Shown here one piece after another: positions 61,167 through 64,000 of a stretch of DNA of 64,000 nt (position 1 is the first letter of the stretch; every line of letters begins with the position of its first letter). The position numbers and the translations under genes were made by a program. Location: positions 160,201 to 224,200 of the forward strand of contig DAOUKR010000007.1 of assembly GCA_034421095.1 (NCBI GenBank), given 5' to 3'. The DNA is from JAGWBG01 sp034421095 (lineage in GTDB: Bacteria > Chloroflexota > Dehalococcoidia > Lucifugimonadales > JAGWBF01). Below the pieces are notes generated by a model. That model saw nothing but the letters and a program-made list of their open reading frames with translations. It was not told where the DNA came from and made no database searches.

Positions 61167-62225
61167 ATGCAAAGAGTGACCACAGTACATGGGGGTTTAG
61201 ACGTCGCGGAGTTGCGCTCCCTTGGCCTCCGCCCCGAGCAGGTTTTGGACTTCAGTTCCAACATCAACCCGCTGGGACCGTCACATCGCGTTATGATGGC
61301 CGCGGCGGCAGCGGACTTGTCCTCCTACCCGGACCGCGATTGCCTGGCTTTGCGTGAGGCCTTGGCAGCTCGCCTCAACGTCGGACTTGATAATTTGATG
61401 ATCGGCAACGGGTCCACGGAACTTATCCACCTGCTGTCGCGGGCATATCTTGAGCCTGGCAAGAGGTGTCTGATATTCGGACCTACATTCGGAGAGTATG
61501 AGACCGCGGCTGTCATCTGCGGGGCCGAGTTGCACGTTGTGACGGCCGAGGAGGCTGGGGGATTTCGTTGGCCCATCGAAGAGGCGGTCAAGACAATCAG
61601 ACGGATACGGCCAAGTCTGGTCTTTCTATGCAACCCCAACAATCCCACGGGCAGCTACGTTGGCAGAGACGTCGTAGAGAGTATTCTTACAGCTGTGGGG
61701 GAGGACGGTCTATTGGTTCTCGACAATGCTTACGCTCCCCTGGCTGATTACCCTTGGGACCCGTTTCCTCTTCTTGACACCGGCAATATCGTGATTCTAG
61801 GTTCCATGACAAAAGACCACGCGCTGGCAGGGGTCCGGCTCGGTTACTTAGCAGCAGACCCGTCGATTGTTGCCCCGGTTGTAAGGCTTCAACCAGCCTG
61901 GAGCGTCAACTCGGTGGCTCAGGCAGTCGGGCTCGCTGCTCTGGACGACGAGGAGCATGTGGCTGCTGCAAGGAAAGTGGTTTTCGAGGCCAAGGAATTC
62001 CTTTATTCGGGACTGGAGACGTTAGGTGTTCCGGTAACTCCCTCGGCCGCCAATTTTGTCCTGGCAAAAGTGGGTGACGCTCCCAACGTCAGAAAGGCGC
62101 TTCTCCAACGACGCATCGCTGTCCGGGATTGCACGTCCTTTGGGCTCCCAGAGCATATCCGTATCGCGGTGCGACAGATTGAGGAATGCAACAGGCTGTT
62201 GGGGGCGCTTCGGGAAGCCTTGTGA
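61167..62225 (+). CDS. cobD: L-threonine-O-3-phosphate decarboxylase CobD (aminotransferase fold)
   Basis: A 352-residue PLP enzyme of aminotransferase class I/II fold. VTTVHGGLDVAELRSLGL followed by DFSSNINPLGP is the CobD/HisC start. GNGSTELIHLLSRAYL, FLCNPNNPTGSYVGRD and the PLP lysine in ILGSMTKDHALAGVRLGYLA are in order. It decarboxylates threonine phosphate to (R)-1-amino-2-propanol phosphate for CbiB. A histidinol-phosphate aminotransferase role is possible from sequence alone, but the cobalamin operon argues for CobD. It lies 122 nt after pduX. Confidence 0.88.
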   Translation: MQRVTTVHGGLDVAELRSLGLRPEQVLDFSSNINPLGPSHRVMMAAAAADLSSYPDRDCLALREALAARLNVGLDNLMIGNGSTELIHLLSRAYLEPGKRCLIFGPTFGEYETAAVICGAELHVVTAEEAGGFRWPIEEAVKTIRRIRPSLVFLCNPNNPTGSYVGRDVVESILTAVGEDGLLVLDNAYAPLADYPWDPFPLLDTGNIVILGSMTKDHALAGVRLGYLAADPSIVAPVVRLQPAWSVNSVAQAVGLAALDDEEHVAAARKVVFEAKEFLYSGLETLGVPVTPSAANFVLAKVGDAPNVRKALLQRRIAVRDCTSFGLPEHIRIAVRQIEECNRLLGALREAL

Positions 62226-62226
62226 C

Positions 62227-62249
62227 ACCAATAGGGAAAGATTGGTTTT
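62227..62249 (+). terminator. Possible terminator of the btu-cob operon
   Basis: ACCAAT (62227-62232) pairs with ATTGGT (62241-62246), followed directly by TTT. The 6-bp stem is short, so strength is doubtful. It begins immediately after the cobD stop codon and before the convergent cobC-like gene. Confidence 0.45.
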
Positions 62250-62287
62250 AACCTCCGTAATTGAGGGTGTCTGGGGCCAACGATAAC

Positions 62288-62908
62288 TCAAGTTATGGAC
62301 GATAGGTGACCCGTATCGTTCCAGAAATCTAGAACTCTCTTCTCGGAATGATTGCTGATTACTGAGAGGCTTGCACAGTCGACTCCAAACCGCCAGAAGA
62401 GTTCTTCGGGCAATTCCATCAGACAGACGAGGAGGGCACGAATCGACCCCCCATGCGCGACGATCAATATGTCATCGGCGGGATCAAGGTTTGGCGCCTC
62501 GCTTGTATAGAACCGCCGCACCCGACCCAATACCTGAGGCGTGCTTTCCCCGTTAGGAGCGGAAAACTCGTTGTTCTCCAGCTTCATCAGCTCAGCGAAG
62601 AGACTTGAGTCCTTAGACTCGGCCTCCTCAAGCGTCAGCCCCTCCCAATCTCCATAGGAGAACTCCCGTAAGTCTGCATCAGTTTTGATGGACGCATCGC
62701 TTCCGCCAACTATCGTCTGTGCGGTTTCTATCGCGCGGGAAAGGTCGCTGGTGTAGACCATCGAGAACTGAGATTCAGCTAGCCTCTCTGCCAGCATCTT
62801 AACTTGCCGCCTGCCAAGTTCGTTTAGAGGGACATCTGCGTGGCCTTGAATACGCCCGTCCCGGTTCCATTCGGTTTCTCCGTGGCGCACTAGATACCAA
62901 CCGCCCAA
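62288..62908 (-). CDS. cobC: Histidine phosphatase family protein, likely alpha-ribazole phosphatase CobC
   Basis: A 206-residue histidine phosphatase. The phosphohistidine motif is WYLVRHGETEWNRDGRIQG (His about 9). LREFSYGDWEGLTLEEAE and ILIVAHGGSIRALL give the acid and the second catalytic His. In this context the likely job is dephosphorylation of alpha-ribazole phosphate in nucleotide-loop assembly, but phosphoglycerate-mutase-like relatives look the same. It is convergent with cobD, so it is not in that transcript. The start is a TTG at 62908 with AAGGA upstream. Confidence 0.82.
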   Translation of the reverse strand: MGGWYLVRHGETEWNRDGRIQGHADVPLNELGRRQVKMLAERLAESQFSMVYTSDLSRAIETAQTIVGGSDASIKTDADLREFSYGDWEGLTLEEAESKDSSLFAELMKLENNEFSAPNGESTPQVLGRVRRFYTSEAPNLDPADDILIVAHGGSIRALLVCLMELPEELFWRFGVDCASLSVISNHSEKRVLDFWNDTGHLSSIT

Positions 62909-63846
62909 CTGTCACGTCCTTATCCAACACGATCGCGGGATGATCTCATCGATTTGGACCGCTTCTATACTTTGTATCATCCACCCATCTTTTCGGCAAG
63001 CTTTAGAGGGCCCGTTGGAAGTTTAAGCGCGGTTGGATTGATGGAAGTTGGAGCTTTTCGAGAGCGCTTCGATAAGCAGAATCTCGTTGTCGTCGGTGAC
63101 AGTCTGCGCGTAAAGAGAGTCGATAGCTCCGATTTCAAGAATTCTTAGCCGGCTGGTACTGCATCCCGATCCTGTTCCTTATGAAAGGGCTCTTAAATCG
63201 GAAGAGTGGTTATGACTAGGCGGTCGTGGGATCGATCCGCCGAGATCAATTCTCCATAGGCTCGATGCCGCCTGCGTGGGGGTGAGTGTTTTTCTAAGAG
63301 ACCTGAAGTGGGTCTTACAGAGCGCACCACTGCTAGAACGGAAGACCCTCCTCGACGCTTTCATCAGAAAGGATCGACTTCGTTAGGCAGGATGTCAGGA
63401 TTGAGTGTACGGTACCGATTCCCGTCGGCGATGGGCTAACCAACACGACCGAGGCACTGCGTATGAGCGGACTTGGCTCCCCAGGTAGTTCAGTGTTGGG
63501 TACTTTCGTCAAGGCCGACTTCGAATTTCATCGTCCAGCATCTCAGCCTGGCCCGACCTCAATCACCGTCTTACCAAAAGACGTAATCCAACGCCTTAGC
63601 AAAAGAGTGGCGCCAACTCCTAGAGTCTGGCGAGATTTCTTCCAGAGCGGAACTCGCGAGTCAGTTGTGGGTCACTAGAGCTCACCTCACCTAGATCCCT
63701 AGTCTGAGTCGGCTTATCCCTGAAGCAAGAGAACTTGTTCTGAGTCTCGGAGACGCTGTTGAAGGAAAGATGTTGGGCATTCATACCGTGCGGTCCCTAT
63801 CGAACCTTCGAGAGGTAGGGCAATCAGCATGGATAGAAGGGTATTT
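62909..63846. other. Gene-poor interval before the IS element
   Basis: No sound gene in about 940 bases. A plus-strand frame near 63218-63386 reads VFLRDLKWVLQSAPLLERKT near its end and looks protein-like but has no start. Others are random. The interval adjoins an IS1-type transposase and is probably degraded DNA around an insertion hot spot. Confidence 0.45.
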
Positions 63847-64000
63847 TTAAGGTGTGATGATATTGAATTTCACCCACCGCCGCCAGTAGAGCAATGCCAG
63901 GGAATATATCAGCATCTCAATGCTTTTGCTGTAGCCTTTGGTGCGCCGTACCAGCCGGTTCAACTTGCTACGCCACACCGAATGTAACCCTTCATTCCAG
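63847..64000 (-). CDS. IS1-family transposase, C-terminal part cut by window edge
   Basis: Reading leftwards from the right edge, the frame gives WNEGLHSVWRSKLNRLVRRT, then KGYSKSIEMLIYSLALLY, and stops at TAA (63849-63847). The N-x-R/S-x2-R-L-x-R-x-T-K-x-YSKS pattern is the end of the catalytic domain of IS1-type DDE transposases. The N-terminal and catalytic Asp residues lie beyond the window. The element's left inverted repeat should be just to the left of 63847; I did not identify it. Confidence 0.72.
   Translation of the reverse strand, partial: WNEGLHSVWRSKLNRLVRRTKGYSKSIEMLIYSLALLYWRRWVKFNIITP

Overview
The window looks like a chromosomal segment of a Chloroflexota bacterium, most likely Dehalococcoidia or a SAR202-like lineage. 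This is inferred from moderately GC-rich DNA, Pro/Thr-rich (PTPT) linkers in three secreted proteins, the LLM flavoprotein and CCG-domain enzymes, and the riboswitch-controlled cobalt-chelatase and B12-salvage operons. No rRNA or other decisive marker gene is present, so the taxonomy is a best guess.\n\nLayout. 1-6.4 kb: the end of an aspartic protease gene, a CCG-domain (HdrB-like) redox protein, a small Rdx/SelW-type gene interrupted by an in-frame TGA at its CxxU position (a probable selenoprotein), a VOC protein, then leftward genes for a hydrolase, NudC, an unknown protein, a lone Lrp ligand-binding domain and an LLM oxidoreductase, followed by tRNA-Pro(TGG). 6.4-10.9 kb: an orphan histidine kinase and a PT-repeat surface protein, flanked by gene-poor DNA with recombinase-tail-like repeats. 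10.9-27.3 kb: a defence island. One tightly coupled leftward operon runs SNF2 helicase-DUF3883, trypsin-like protease, DUF1156 DNA methyltransferase, MNT nucleotidyltransferase, HEPN protein, Swt1-HEPN/DUF499 ATPase. Divergent from it are an XRE regulator and a 1507-residue nuclease-STAND ATPase with a long helical C-terminus. A 13-bp palindrome overlaps both predicted promoters. 27.6-32.5 kb: a mobile cassette (replication-relaxation protein, membrane-anchored HTH protein, RHH protein, large serine recombinase). A perfect 18-bp inverted repeat brackets the island plus this cassette.\n\n33-43.7 kb: two tandem thymidylate-kinase-like genes, one with Arg for the P-loop Lys, coupled to Ppx/GppA and DUF402 genes; a lipoprotein with repeated FPWL-DG-T-E units and an HEMAH zinc site; TypA/BipA and a zinc-ribbon DEAD-box helicase. 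44.8-62.9 kb: a cobalamin block. Two divergent cobalamin riboswitches sit back to back at 52.2-52.7 kb. Leftward they lead to cbiE, cobN, a small unknown gene and a ChlI-ChlD-type chelatase subunit (cobalt insertion). Rightward they lead to btuC-btuF-btuD-cobO-cobT-cobS-cbiB-cobU-pduX-cobD (corrinoid uptake, adenosylation, nucleotide-loop assembly, aminopropanol arm), with a convergent cobC-like phosphatase. The rest of the corrin-ring pathway is not in this window. The right edge cuts an IS1-type transposase.\n\nThe strongest candidates for something new are the six-gene defence operon with an embedded protease and MNT-HEPN pair, its divergent STAND partner under a shared palindrome, and the unannotated selenoprotein.
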